45,218 bases of DNA, taken from positions 1 through 45,218 of the IMG/VR virus record IMGVR_UViG_3300005529_000013, one strand, 5' to 3'. Source of the stretch: a virus. The position numbers and the translations under genes are program-made. The notes beneath the pieces were generated by a model. That model saw only the letters and a list, made by a program, of their open reading frames with translations. It ran no database searches and was not told where the DNA came from. Positions 13,028 to 21,426 of the stretch are shown piece after piece. Each line of letters begins with the position of its first letter. Position 1 is the first letter of the stretch.

Positions 13028-13231
13028 ATGGAGACAATGCGCGAGTACGTCGTGCGCCGGGCGTTCGAAGTTAAGAACTATCGCCGCGTCGCGGAGCAGA
13101 ACAACGTGGGCTATTGGTGGCTGCGAAGCCTCGCCCTTGACCGCATCGGCCAGCCCGGTGTGGACAACGTCGAAAAGCTGCATCGGTTCTACCGCTCCCT
13201 CGAATCGAACGGCAAGAACCGCCGGCGCTGA
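13028..13231 (+). CDS. Cro-like HTH protein
   Basis: 67 aa. The central part NYRRVAEQNNVGYWWLRSLA followed by GQPGVDNVEKLHRFYRSLE fits the short Cro-type HTH of temperate phages, which typically reads RxxAxxxxVxxxWLxxxxxGxIxNPGVxTxxKL. First gene of the rightward early operon, opposite the repressor. Two starts are possible: ATG 13028, nearly leaderless, or ATG 13037 with GGAG three bases before it. The stop overlaps the next start (TGATG). Confidence 0.85.
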   Translation: METMREYVVRRAFEVKNYRRVAEQNNVGYWWLRSLALDRIGQPGVDNVEKLHRFYRSLESNGKNRRR

Positions 13232-13458
13232 TGTACTCCGATCCCTCCCAGATTCGAAAGCACAAGGTCACTCTGTACCTGAACGACGCGGAGGCCGATT
13301 TGGTCGAGGCGATCAACAACTATCGCGGTGGAGAGAAGGCGCCTCTGCTGCGTGAGTTGTTGATCGAATCTGCTCATCGTGCGCTCGCCGGTGACGTGAA
13401 TGTTCGCCCCGACGCGCAGCAAAACGAAGTCGCGCAGTACGCGCTTTTCAGAAGTTGA
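13231..13458 (+). CDS. Ribbon-helix-helix-like protein, 75 aa
   Basis: Begins with a beta strand (RKHKVTLYLNDAEADLVEAI) followed by helices (GGEKAPLLRELLIESAHRAL), a plan typical of RHH/Arc-type DNA-binding proteins such as CopG. The C-terminal tail is polar. Coupled to the Cro-like gene by a TGATG overlap, which suggests a second early regulator, perhaps acting like lambda CII or an anti-repressor. The exact role is unknown. Confidence 0.65.
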   Translation: MYSDPSQIRKHKVTLYLNDAEADLVEAINNYRGGEKAPLLRELLIESAHRALAGDVNVRPDAQQNEVAQYALFRS

Positions 13459-13483
13459 ATCGGCGTTATTAAACGGTTAACGA

Positions 13484-13669
13484 GTGACGAAATCCGAACA
13501 GCTCCCGCTCTCCGAGAAGGAGATGGAGCTAGTACAGCAGATTGCTAAGAGGGATGGCGTGACCGAGGACGAAGCCGCAACGCAGCTCGTGCAGAAGGAA
13601 ATCGCGAGGCGTGTGCGAAAGCGCACCGGCCGAGGTCCAGGCCGGATCTACCCGATCAGACGCAAATAA
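13484..13669 (+). CDS. Small charged protein, 61 aa
   Basis: GTG start at 13484. A helical segment (SEKEMELVQQIAKRDGVTED, EAATQLVQKEIARRVRKR) is followed by a basic Gly/Pro tail (GRGPGRIYPIRRK). The helical part could be a ribbon-helix-helix-like or simple dimerisation unit. It lies in the replication operon. No family recognised. Confidence 0.6.
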   Translation: MTKSEQLPLSEKEMELVQQIAKRDGVTEDEAATQLVQKEIARRVRKRTGRGPGRIYPIRRK

Positions 13670-13695
13670 AGCGCGGATCAAAAGGGAGAGAAAAG

Positions 13696-13911
13696 ATGAC
13701 GTACCGCCGCATCCACTGGACGATCGACGATCTGTTCGTCCTCTTGCAGTACCCCCGTAAGTCTTGCAAGGAAATCGCCGCCGAGCTCGGCATGCACCCG
13801 AAAACCGTGGCAGCCAAGCTGCGCGAGCAGGGACGTGCTGTTCTCCCCGGGGCCAACAGGAAGAAGCGCGGCGTCGCGCTCGAGCGGAGCTATGCGGACT
13901 TCTCCGGGTGA
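13696..13911 (+). CDS. Small HTH protein, 71 aa
   Basis: RBS AAGGGAGAG before ATG. Residues 22-45 (KSCKEIAAELGMHPKTVAAK) form an HTH followed by a basic tail (LPGANRKKRGVALERS). This is a homeodomain-like or sigma-factor-like HTH of the kind seen in phage regulators. The stop overlaps the start of the initiator-like gene as GTGA, so the pair is co-translated. Confidence 0.7.
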   Translation: MTYRRIHWTIDDLFVLLQYPRKSCKEIAAELGMHPKTVAAKLREQGRAVLPGANRKKRGVALERSYADFSG

Positions 13912-14699
13912 ACTTCTACAAGCACTATCTCGGGGACTACGACGGTGCCACGGCGCACCTGTCCTGGGATGAGGATATGGCCTACACGCGCCTCCTGAGG
14001 GCCTACTACCGCCGTGAGGCGCCTATCCCAGACGCGGAGAAGTACCGGCTAGCGCGAGCCAGCACTAAGGCGCAGCGTGCTGCTGTCGATAGCGTTCTGG
14101 GGGAGTTCTTCCAACGCGACGGGGACGTGTGGCGCAACAAACGTGCTGACGAGGAGATCGCGGCCTACTTGGAGAGCGAGGATGGGCGTGCGGCGAAGAA
14201 GGAGAATGAGCGCGAACGGCAGCGCCGGCATCGTGAGCGTCGTAAAGCCCTGTTCGAGGCATTGCGTGTTCATGGCAGCGTACCGTCGTGGGACTCCACG
14301 GTCGATGAGTTGCAGGCCATGTTAGACGCCGTGACGCAACGCGGAGGTAACGGTGCTGTCACGCCACCTGTCACGCGTGACACAACGGCTAACCAGAAGC
14401 CAGATACCAGAAGCCAGATACCAGAAAAAGCAAAGTCAAAAGCAAGCGCGCAGGCGCGCGCGACCCTCCTCCCAGATTCGTTTGAAGTCTCAGAGCGAGT
14501 CAAAACCTGGGCCGCATCTAAAGGCTTCGGGCAGCTGGAAAAGTATCTCGAATTCTTCGCCGGCCGCATGAAGGCGAACGGCAAGCGCTACACCGACTGG
14601 GACGAGGCGTTCATGAACTGCATTCGCGAGGACTGGCCGCAGTTCCGCAAGGCGACCGCTCCCGACTATTCCGAAGTCTACGCTGGGCTCAAGGACTGA
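13908..14699 (+). CDS. DUF1376/YdaU-like replication protein
   Basis: 263 aa from GTG 13908. The N-terminus FYKHYLGDYDGATAHLSWDE, then AYTRLLRAYYRREAPIP matches the DUF1376 (YdaU) family, found at the replication-initiator position of many temperate phages and prophages. A highly charged helix (KENERERQRRHRERRKALFE) and a Gln/Thr/Lys-rich linker follow. The C-terminal 80 residues (VKTWAASKGFGQLEKYLEFF, YTDWDEAFMNCIREDW) are a helical domain. It probably binds the origin and recruits host replication proteins; this is inferred from family and place. Confidence 0.85.
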   Translation: MNFYKHYLGDYDGATAHLSWDEDMAYTRLLRAYYRREAPIPDAEKYRLARASTKAQRAAVDSVLGEFFQRDGDVWRNKRADEEIAAYLESEDGRAAKKENERERQRRHRERRKALFEALRVHGSVPSWDSTVDELQAMLDAVTQRGGNGAVTPPVTRDTTANQKPDTRSQIPEKAKSKASAQARATLLPDSFEVSERVKTWAASKGFGQLEKYLEFFAGRMKANGKRYTDWDEAFMNCIREDWPQFRKATAPDYSEVYAGLKD

Positions 14700-14701
14700 C
14701 C

Positions 14702-15184
14702 ATGCAAAAGCTCGACGCGCCAGCCCTTGCTGCTGCGCTGAACGCCTTGGCCGAGACGTTCGATCGCAAGGTCATCCCGGCTAAGGCGCTCGAGATGTGG
14801 TTCGACACGCTGCGGGAATTTCCGACCGAGTCCGTGCTGTCGCTCCTGCATTCGTGGCCCAAGGTTCACGGGAAGATGCCGGTCCCGAACGAGGTCTGGA
14901 AGGCGCTGAACGAGCGCGCCATCGAGGAGCGAGAGCAGCGCAACCGCACCGAGAAGGCGAAGCGAGAGCGCGAATACTCCAACGTCTCGGCAACCCCGGA
15001 AGGCGAGCGCTGCCTGAGCGAAATCTACCGCATCGTTACGCTGCCGAAGCCTACGCCGCTTGAGCACTGGCGCAAGGTCGTGGACACGCCAGGATTGCCG
15101 TTCATCTCCTACGAATATGCGAAGGAGGCGATCACCAAGCTCACCCGCGGGCGCCGCACCGAACCGATGGAGGAGGCCGCATGA
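14702..15184 (+). CDS. Replication-associated protein, 160 aa
   Basis: Three bases after the initiator-like gene. Helical N-terminus (LDAPALAAALNALAETFDRK, KALEMWFDTLREFPTESV), a motif WPKVHGKMPVPNEVWKALNE and a charged middle helix (EREQRNRTEKAKREREY). The second gene after a phage initiator is often a helicase loader or its partner (like lambda P or DnaT), but no AAA+ or Walker motif is present, so only a general role in replication is proposed. Confidence 0.65.
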   Translation: MQKLDAPALAAALNALAETFDRKVIPAKALEMWFDTLREFPTESVLSLLHSWPKVHGKMPVPNEVWKALNERAIEEREQRNRTEKAKREREYSNVSATPEGERCLSEIYRIVTLPKPTPLEHWRKVVDTPGLPFISYEYAKEAITKLTRGRRTEPMEEAA

Positions 15185-15549
15185 CGCAGCTCGCCTTGAT
15201 CCTGGATCGCGTCGAGTCGAAGCGACTGAAGCGCGAGGGCATGGATCTCGCCCGGGTCAAGAACTCGGCCTGGATGCGCGAGCGGCTGTTCGATCTCAGG
15301 GAATACGCAGCCCACACCCGCAGGTTCCCAATGGAGTTCTTCCGCGCCTGGTGCGACCAGCACCACAAGCCCAGCCCGAGCTCGCCTAAGGCATGGGGCG
15401 CATTCGCCGGCTACGCGGTCGGGCAGGGCGTCATCACCCCTACTGGCAGCTTCACGCCAGCCGCATCGAAGAAGACGCACGCGCACCGCGTGATGATCTA
15501 CGAATCCCGGGTCGATCCTGAGCCTGTACCGTTCGCGGGGTATGTGTGA
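15181..15549 (+). CDS. Hypothetical winged-helix-like protein, 122 aa
   Basis: ATGA overlap with the upstream gene. N-terminal helices (MDLARVKNSAWMRERLFDLR), then FFRAWCDQHHKPSPSSPKAW and GAFAGYAVGQGVITPTGSF, and finally HAHRVMIYES. A helix-helix-turn plus WGA...G.I...G followed by a HA(H)R.RV motif is common in small phage proteins next to VRR-NUC genes. No biochemical function is known to me. Confidence 0.6.
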   Translation: MTQLALILDRVESKRLKREGMDLARVKNSAWMRERLFDLREYAAHTRRFPMEFFRAWCDQHHKPSPSSPKAWGAFAGYAVGQGVITPTGSFTPAASKKTHAHRVMIYESRVDPEPVPFAGYV

Positions 15550-15923
15550 GCGAAGCCCAGATCCTCAAGGACGTGCTCGAGCTGTGCCACGCCCATCCCG
15601 CAGTCAAGCGAGCCTGGCGCCAGAACTCAGGTATGGCGAACATAGGGGGCCGCTATGTCCGCTTCGGCGAAGAAGGCCATGCCGACGTCCACGGATTCCT
15701 CAAGTCCGGCCGCTTCTTCGCCATCGAGTGCAAGCGACTCAGAGAGCGAGCAACCAAGTCTCAACAGACTTTCCTCGATGACGTGAAGGCAGCAGGAGGC
15801 ATCTCAGGCATCGCCAGATCAGCCGAGGACGCCAAGGCAATCCTCGATAGCGCTGTTCCGCGTGAAACACTCCAGAACGCTCGGAAGAGCAGGAAGAGGT
15901 TAAGTAAAGCTCATGCGCGCTAA
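15546..15923 (+). CDS. VRR-NUC domain nuclease
   Basis: 125 aa, GTG start overlapping the upstream stop. VRR-NUC is a PD-(D/E)XK-type domain often found alone in phages. Seen here: an N-terminal helix (SEAQILKDVLELC), WRQNSGMA, the Asp in HADVHGFLKSG, then the FFAIECKR core with Glu-x-Lys, followed by QQTFLDDVKAAGG. All expected catalytic residues are present. It may process junctions or flaps in replication and recombination. Last gene of the rightward early operon. The C-terminal 25 residues are a basic tail. Confidence 0.88.
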   Translation: MSEAQILKDVLELCHAHPAVKRAWRQNSGMANIGGRYVRFGEEGHADVHGFLKSGRFFAIECKRLRERATKSQQTFLDDVKAAGGISGIARSAEDAKAILDSAVPRETLQNARKSRKRLSKAHAR

Positions 15924-16150
15924 CTGCGATTTAACATAATCCATGCCATCCAGCTCATGGACTTGATGGACTATCAAATCCAATGTCAGCGCAATCATGC
16001 ACTTACGTAATGAACGTGACGCGATCGTGACGATCCAGGCTCGCGAAAAGACCGGGGGTGGGTGCCGGGTGCCCCCGGGAAGCGCCGGGCGTGCGCGCGT
16101 TGACCTTCCCCTCCTCTTTCGCGCTGTGTTTCAAAAACGGGCTTACGGAT
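15924..16150. other. Intergenic region before the terminase genes
   Basis: 227 bp without a gene. Contains TTGAT-GGACT-ATCAA (an imperfect palindrome), repeated CGTGACG words around 16014-16037, and a GC-rich hairpin (listed separately). Being between early and late operons and just before TerS, it probably holds the late control region and possibly the packaging site. No clear sigma70 promoter was found. Confidence 0.5.
16052..16078. promoter_or_regulatory. GC-rich hairpin 73 bp before TerS
   Basis: CCGGGGG (16052-16058) and CCCCCGG (16072-16078) pair perfectly around 13 bases, GGGTGCCGGGTGC in effect extending the pairing. No T-tract follows, so it is not a typical terminator. It could be part of a pac/cos signal or a roadblock between early and late transcription. 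Confidence 0.4.
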
Positions 16151-16807
16151 ATGCCTAGCCCGAAGAAGTGCCTTGGGCCTGGGCAGGAGCACTTGAGAGC
16201 CGCGTTGCCGCCGGATGGGGAGTTGGGGCCGGCGATGAAGGCGTTGAACGAGCGGCAGCAGCTTTTCGTGCTCGCGTGCTTGAACATGGGGAGTCGGGTC
16301 GACCACACGCGGGCGGTGAAGATCGCGGGGTATCAGGGGACGAAGAACTCATACAAGGTCCAGGCGCATCGGCTCGCGCATGACGCGAAGGTCCAGGCGG
16401 CGATTCTGGAGGAGGCGGGCAAGCGGATACAGGCTGGGACGATTGCGGCGAGCGGGTTGCTGGTTGAGGTGATCGGGGCGAAGAAGGTTCCGGTCAAGGA
16501 CAAGCTCAAGGCGGCCGGGATGTTGCTCGACCGTGGGGGGTTGCCGGCGGCGAGCGAGCACCGGGTGACGGTGACGCATCCGGAAGACCGGGTGGCGAAG
16601 CTGCAACGGATGGCGAACCTTGCGAAGTCGCTCGGTCTAGATCCGAGACAGCTACTCGGGAACCTGTCGGACGCGATCGAGGGCGATTACGAGGTTCTGG
16701 TAGACGCGGGCGTAACTTCGGGTGCTGCAACATCCTCTGCCGCGCTGCCAATCCCTGAGCCGCTTCAGAGGGACATATCGGCGGCGGGGCGCGACGGACA
16801 TGGCTGA
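16151..16807 (+). CDS. terS: Terminase small subunit
   Basis: 218 aa from ATG 16151; the binding site is weak (ACGGA). DNA-recognition subunit of the packaging motor. Residues about 30-75 (ALNERQQLFVLACLNMG, RAVKIAGYQGTKNSYKVQAH, then HDAKVQAAI) are the typical small-terminase pattern of an NxRQxxFxxxyl helix, an AAxxAGY-like HTH and a helix carrying KVQxAI. The C-terminal tail is Ala/Ser/Pro-rich and likely contacts TerL. It overlaps TerL by eight bases. Confidence 0.88.
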   Translation: MPSPKKCLGPGQEHLRAALPPDGELGPAMKALNERQQLFVLACLNMGSRVDHTRAVKIAGYQGTKNSYKVQAHRLAHDAKVQAAILEEAGKRIQAGTIAASGLLVEVIGAKKVPVKDKLKAAGMLLDRGGLPAASEHRVTVTHPEDRVAKLQRMANLAKSLGLDPRQLLGNLSDAIEGDYEVLVDAGVTSGAATSSAALPIPEPLQRDISAAGRDGHG

Positions 16808-18317
16808 ATCCTTTCCGGCCACGGGCGCGCCCACTATCGCGGAGAAGAACGCAGAGATTGTCGGGCGAGCAACTGCAATCAAGAAGCTCACTCTCGACCA
16901 GACCCTTGCCGTCTTGGAGGAGGCGGTCAGGACTCGGGCGGAAAGCAGGATGTCGTTCTTCCGCCCCTACCCGAAGCAGGCCCGGTTCATCGAGCTCACC
17001 CGGATCAAGCGCGAGGTGATGCTGATGGCCGCGAACCAGTACGGGAAATCTGACGTCGGGGCGTTCATCGCCGCCTGCCACCTCACCGGGATCTACCCGA
17101 AGTGGTGGGCGGGGAAGAAGTGGACCCGACCGACCCGGGGATGGATCGCAGGAGAAACCTCCCTTGTCGTTCGCGACGTTCAGCAGAAGAAGCTCTGCGG
17201 GGAGCCCGGGGTGGTTTCCGCCCACGGCACCGGGATGATCCCGAAAGACTGCCTGGTCGACTATTCCCTGGCTCGTGGCATCACCGACGCCTTCGACACG
17301 ATCCAGGTAAAGCATGTTTCTGGCGGCATCTCGATCGGCCGCTTCAAGTCCTACGAGCAGGGAAGAACCAAGTTCCAGGGCGAAACCCTCGACTGGGGCT
17401 GGCCGGACGAGGAACCCGACGAGGACGTGTATTCGGAATTTCTGACACGACTATCCGAGGGCGGGTCGATGTTCATGACCTTCACGCCGATGAAGGGCCG
17501 CTCCAAGGTCGTGCTGCGGTTCCTCGAAGAGGCGTCTCAAGATCGATCGGTCGTGAACGCGACCCTGGACGAGGCGGAGCACTTCTCGGCCGAGGAAAAG
17601 AAACGCCGGCTCGAAGGCTACCTCGCGCATGAGCGTGATGCGCGCGCCCGCGGCATCCCGATCCTCGGGTCCGGGGCGGTGTACGGATTCGACGAGGCCC
17701 TGATCCGCGAAGATCCGATTCCGCTCGATCGCATCCCCCCGCAGTGGGCGAAGCTGTGGGGCATCGACATCGGCATCGACCACCCTTTCGCCGCCGTCCT
17801 GATGGCGCATGACCGCGACGTCGACTGCATCCACATCCTGCACGCCTTCCGGATGGTAGGCGCGATCCCGCTCATGCATTCCGCTGCGATGAAGAACGTG
17901 GCAGCTGCGGTCCCCGTCGCGTGGCCGCACGACGGGCACGTCCGGGATAAGGGCTCGGGCGAGGCGATAGCTGGGATCTACCGCAAGAACGGACTTTCGA
18001 TGCTGGCCGACCACGCGACGTTTCCAGACGGAAGCTACTCCCGAGAAGCAGCGGTCCTCGAGATCGATGAGAGAGCAAAGACCGGGAGGTTCAAGGTCGC
18101 GTCGCACCTGTCCGACTGGTTCTCGGAATTCCGGTTGTATCACCGCAAGGACGGCGTCATCGTTCCGATCGAAGACGACATCATGTCGGCTACCGAAAAA
18201 ATCATCATGGCGAAACGCTTTGCGAGACAGATTCCGCTCGGCTCGAAAGTGCTGAAACGCCGGGCGGTTAGCGTTGCCCAGGGTGCGGACTCAGAGTATT
18301 TTGGCCTCGACGCTTAG
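16800..18317 (+). CDS. terL: Terminase large subunit
   Basis: 505 aa. Packaging ATPase and nuclease. Walker A is ANQYGKS (residues 78-84), Walker B ends in WGWPDEEP with Asp203-Glu204, and a coupling motif FTPMKGRS follows. The C-terminal RNase H-like nuclease starts with GIDIGIDHPFAAV (Asp323 and Asp327), and a further acidic site lies toward the end. The start at 16800 lies inside the end of TerS. The enzyme resembles the TerL of P22/BPP-1-like headful-packaging phages, which would fit a circularly permuted genome. Confidence 0.95.
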   Translation: MAESFPATGAPTIAEKNAEIVGRATAIKKLTLDQTLAVLEEAVRTRAESRMSFFRPYPKQARFIELTRIKREVMLMAANQYGKSDVGAFIAACHLTGIYPKWWAGKKWTRPTRGWIAGETSLVVRDVQQKKLCGEPGVVSAHGTGMIPKDCLVDYSLARGITDAFDTIQVKHVSGGISIGRFKSYEQGRTKFQGETLDWGWPDEEPDEDVYSEFLTRLSEGGSMFMTFTPMKGRSKVVLRFLEEASQDRSVVNATLDEAEHFSAEEKKRRLEGYLAHERDARARGIPILGSGAVYGFDEALIREDPIPLDRIPPQWAKLWGIDIGIDHPFAAVLMAHDRDVDCIHILHAFRMVGAIPLMHSAAMKNVAAAVPVAWPHDGHVRDKGSGEAIAGIYRKNGLSMLADHATFPDGSYSREAAVLEIDERAKTGRFKVASHLSDWFSEFRLYHRKDGVIVPIEDDIMSATEKIIMAKRFARQIPLGSKVLKRRAVSVAQGADSEYFGLDA

Positions 18318-18327
18318 AGGACAAAAA

Positions 18328-18507
18328 ATGATTCCGATGCAGCAATACTCGCAGGCGGCAACCGACCTCGGCCTCTACGGTGGTCTCAAGTCGCAACTGG
18401 AAACCGAGGAGGAGCAGCGCAAGAAAAAGCTCCTCGCACAAGCGAACCGGCTCTCGTCCCCGATGGGCCTCGCCACCGCTACGTTGTTCCCGGGTCTCGG
18501 TGGCTGA
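18328..18507 (+). CDS. Small head-region protein, 59 aa
   Basis: The start at ATG 18328 follows GAGGA. Sequence MIPMQQYSQAATDLGLYGGL, a charged helix (SQLETEEEQRKKKLLAQANR) and a hydrophobic Gly-rich end (GLATATLFPGLGG). It lies between TerL and portal and overlaps the portal start. No family recognised; a structural or assembly role is inferred from position only. Confidence 0.6.
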   Translation: MIPMQQYSQAATDLGLYGGLKSQLETEEEQRKKKLLAQANRLSSPMGLATATLFPGLGG

Positions 18508-20245
18508 GACCAACAAATCACCGCGCCAGCCCACGGCGCGCGAGCAAGACATCCTCGACGAATCGTTCCGCGAGTTCGCGCAGCTGCAGACGTGGCGCCA
18601 CACCTTCGCCGCGCACTGGGAAGAAGTCGCGAACCTGATCCTGCCCGAGAGTCGCAATACTTTCGAGTACGGAAACTTCAACTGGCCCGGAGCGAAGAAG
18701 ACCGACCGCCAGATCGACGCGACCGGAATGATGGCGCTGCACAAGTTCGCCGCCATCTGCAATTCGCTCCTCACGCCGAAGAACATGATCTGGCACGGGC
18801 TGCGGGCCTCAGACGACTATGTGATGAAGGACCGCGCTACGAGGCTGTGGTTCGAGCAGGCGACGAAGATCCTGTTTCGCCTTCGCTACGCCCCATACTC
18901 CGGGTTCGCCGGCCAGATCACCGACTGCTACACGCAACTCGGAGCCTTCGGCACTAAAGGAATGTTCGTCGATGAATTCGACACGAAGCAACACCCCTTC
19001 CAAAAAGGGATTCGCTACAAGTCGATCCCGCTCGGGGAACTCTTCATCCGCCAGAACCACCAGGGGATAGTCGACGGCTTCATCCGCTGGTTCAGGCTCA
19101 CGGCGTTGCAGGCATACCAGCAATTCGGCGAGGAGAGCTTCCCGGAGATCCTGCGCGCTCCGCTCGCAGCGCAATCCCAGACGCCCTACAACTTCCTGCA
19201 CCGCGTCTGTCCCAGAAGCGATTACGACCGCGAACGCCTCGACGCCCGCGGGAAACCCTGGGCGAGCTACTACATCTCGATCGAGGGCAAGTCGCTTCTG
19301 TCCGAAGGCGGCTACCGCAAGTTCCCCGCGGCGATCTCGCGGTACTCGCAGGCTCCTGGGGAGGTGTACGGCCGCTCCCCGGCGATGATGGTGCTGCCGT
19401 CACTGAAGACCATCAACGCTCAGAAGCGCACGTTCCTGAAGCAAGGGCACCGCGCCGCAGACCCGGTGCTCCTCACCACCGACGATGGCATCTTGGACGG
19501 TGCCTCGATTCGGCCCGGATCGGTCAACAAGGGAGGGATGAGCCCGGACGGGAAGCCGCTGGTAGGCGTGCTCCCGTCCGGGAACATCCAGATCAACGAG
19601 AAGATGATGGAGATGGAAACCGCGTTGATCCAGGACGCGTTCCTCGTCAATCTCTTCCAGCTCGCTCTGAACCTGAAAGACCTACCGCAGATGACCGCCA
19701 CCCAGGTCATCGAGATCACGAACCAGAAGGGCATCCTCCTCGCCCCGACTGTCGGCAACCAGGAAGACGATTTGGGGCACATGATCGAGCGCGAGATCGA
19801 CATCGCCATGAACCTGGGGATGCTCCCGCCCATGCCGCCGAGGCTGCGCGAGGCGAAAGGGGAATACACAGTCGAGTACACCTCGCCCCTCTCGAAAGCA
19901 GCTCGTGCGCAGAATGCCTCGGGCTTCATGCGCGCGGTGGAGTTCTCGAAAGAGCTCATCAACATCACGCAGGATCAGTCCCACCTCGATTGGGCCGACA
20001 TGGAAGTCGCCATGCCGGAGATCGCCGACATCATGGGCGCGCCTCCCTCCTGGACCGCGAGCGAGGAGAAGATGCAGAAGAAGCGCGAGGCACGAGCCTC
20101 CGCCATGCAGGAGCAGATGCAGACCCAGCGCATGCCCGCAGAGGCCGCGATGATCAAGGCGAATGCGGTCGCCGCGAAGGCCGGGATGGTTCCGCCCGCT
20201 CAAGCTCCGGCACAACCCGGGCCGCCGCTCACGCAAGGGGCATGA
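18500..20245 (+). CDS. Portal (head-tail connector), podovirus type
   Basis: 581 aa from GTG 18500. Dodecameric ring through which DNA is packaged and ejected. Opening residues LDESFREFAQLQTWRHTFAA, HWEEVANLILPESRN, then TDRQIDATGMMALHKFAA and LTPKNMIWHGL match the head-to-tail connecting protein family (PF12236) of T7-like and BPP-1-like podoviruses. The C-terminal 60 residues are helical with Gln/Met-rich KKREARASAMQEQMQTQRMP, as in portal barrels. The length fits the 500-600 aa typical of the family. Confidence 0.92.
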   Translation: MAETNKSPRQPTAREQDILDESFREFAQLQTWRHTFAAHWEEVANLILPESRNTFEYGNFNWPGAKKTDRQIDATGMMALHKFAAICNSLLTPKNMIWHGLRASDDYVMKDRATRLWFEQATKILFRLRYAPYSGFAGQITDCYTQLGAFGTKGMFVDEFDTKQHPFQKGIRYKSIPLGELFIRQNHQGIVDGFIRWFRLTALQAYQQFGEESFPEILRAPLAAQSQTPYNFLHRVCPRSDYDRERLDARGKPWASYYISIEGKSLLSEGGYRKFPAAISRYSQAPGEVYGRSPAMMVLPSLKTINAQKRTFLKQGHRAADPVLLTTDDGILDGASIRPGSVNKGGMSPDGKPLVGVLPSGNIQINEKMMEMETALIQDAFLVNLFQLALNLKDLPQMTATQVIEITNQKGILLAPTVGNQEDDLGHMIEREIDIAMNLGMLPPMPPRLREAKGEYTVEYTSPLSKAARAQNASGFMRAVEFSKELINITQDQSHLDWADMEVAMPEIADIMGAPPSWTASEEKMQKKREARASAMQEQMQTQRMPAEAAMIKANAVAAKAGMVPPAQAPAQPGPPLTQGA

Positions 20246-20542
20246 TTGGGAGCGGCAGAATTCAACCGGGCTATCGCGTTCCTGTGGCGTCGCAAGCGTG
20301 CCTACAAGCTCACCTTCGGGTCGCTCTCGGGTCAGGAAGTCTTGATGGACCTCATCAAGTTCTGCCGAGCGACCACGACCTGCGCCGTTCCGGGGGATCA
20401 CGACAGGACCTTGATCGCCGAAGGCCGGCGCGAGGTGTTCCTGAGAATCACCGAGCATCTGCATCTGAATGCCGAAGAACTCTACGCGCTCTATGACGGG
20501 CGCAACGTGCAACGACTGATAGGAGAAACCGAAGATGCCTGA
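20246..20542 (+). CDS. Bbp19-like phage protein, 98 aa
   Basis: TTG start with AAGGGG upstream, directly after the portal stop. FLWRRKRAYKLTFGSLSGQE, VLMDLIKFCRATTTC, EGRREVFLRITEHLHLNAEE match the Bbp19 family, small proteins located after the portal gene in Bordetella BPP-1-like phages. Function unknown, probably in head assembly. Supports placing this genome with the BPP-1-type podoviruses. Confidence 0.75.
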   Translation: MGAAEFNRAIAFLWRRKRAYKLTFGSLSGQEVLMDLIKFCRATTTCAVPGDHDRTLIAEGRREVFLRITEHLHLNAEELYALYDGRNVQRLIGETEDA

Positions 20543-21425
20543 TCCGATACCAGCCCCTACGCCAGCCCCTACGCCAGCGCCAACCCCGACTACCCCGTGG
20601 TATCAGGGCGTCGATGGCGTCGACAGCGAGATGGTGGGCCACTGGACGAACGCCGGCTGGCACACGAAGTCCGCACCCGAGGTCGCGCGCGAAGCGACGA
20701 AAGCGTGGAAGGCTGCGGAAGCGTTCCGCGGCGTCCCCGCTGATCAACTGCTCCGCATCCCCAAAGACGCCTCCGATGAGGCCGGATGGAACGCCGTCTA
20801 CTCTCGCCTCGGCGCCCCGAAGGACGCAAAAGAGTACGACTTCTCAAGCGTCAAGTTCGCTGACGGCAGCGCTCTCGAAGGCGGCTTCGTCGAGCAGATG
20901 CGCTCGAAAGCCTTCGGTCTGCATCTGTCGAAGGATGCCGCCGTCTCGATGGCCCAGGAGTTCGCCAAATACCTGGACAGCGCCGAGACGACCGAGAAGA
21001 CCGAGCTCGCCGGCAAGCTCGCCGCGGAGAAATCCGCCCTCGCCAAGAACTGGGGACCGAACTTCGAGGCGAACAAGTTCGTCGCCACAAGGGCGGTTCA
21101 GGCCCTCGGCCTCGATCCAGAGATCGTGAACACGCTCGAGGGAGTGGTCGGCTACGCCAAGGTCATGGAGATGTTCCGCTCCATCGGCGAGCGGATCGGC
21201 GAGCACAAGTTCGTAACCGGCCAGCAGCCCGGGAACACGAACGGCGTGATGACCCGAGATCAAGCCGTCGCCCGCAAGCAAGACCTGATGAGCGATACCG
21301 TGTGGGCGAAGTCCTACATGGAGGGCGACAAGGCGAAGCAACGCGAGATGCTGGCGCTGAGCAGCATCATCTCCGGCATCGCCGTCCCGCCGGAGCTCAT
21401 GGAATTCGTCAACCAGCGGAGGTGA
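20535..21425 (+). CDS. Scaffolding-like head assembly protein
   Basis: 296 aa, starting after AGGAGA. A Pro-Ala-Thr repeat at the N-terminus (PDPIPAPTPAPTPAPTPT), encoded by two perfect 12-bp repeats at 20550-20573 plus a third degenerate one. A region WYQGVDGVDSEMVGHWTNAG then long charged helices (TTEKTELAGKLAAEKSALAK) follow. Acidic, helical and between portal and capsid genes, it fits a scaffolding protein. The five-gene cassette lies between it and the capsid gene. Confidence 0.7.
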   Translation: MPDPIPAPTPAPTPAPTPTTPWYQGVDGVDSEMVGHWTNAGWHTKSAPEVAREATKAWKAAEAFRGVPADQLLRIPKDASDEAGWNAVYSRLGAPKDAKEYDFSSVKFADGSALEGGFVEQMRSKAFGLHLSKDAAVSMAQEFAKYLDSAETTEKTELAGKLAAEKSALAKNWGPNFEANKFVATRAVQALGLDPEIVNTLEGVVGYAKVMEMFRSIGERIGEHKFVTGQQPGNTNGVMTRDQAVARKQDLMSDTVWAKSYMEGDKAKQREMLALSSIISGIAVPPELMEFVNQRR

Positions 21426-21426
21426 C

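Noticed and set aside
16506-17315. 269-aa antisense frame over TerS/TerL
   Set aside because: Shadow of the terminase genes in GC-rich DNA; composition is Arg/Pro-rich with no domain.
20550-20585. 12-bp tandem repeat (CCAGCCCCTACG) as a regulatory element
   Set aside because: It simply encodes the Pro-Ala-Pro-Thr repeat at the start of the scaffold protein.
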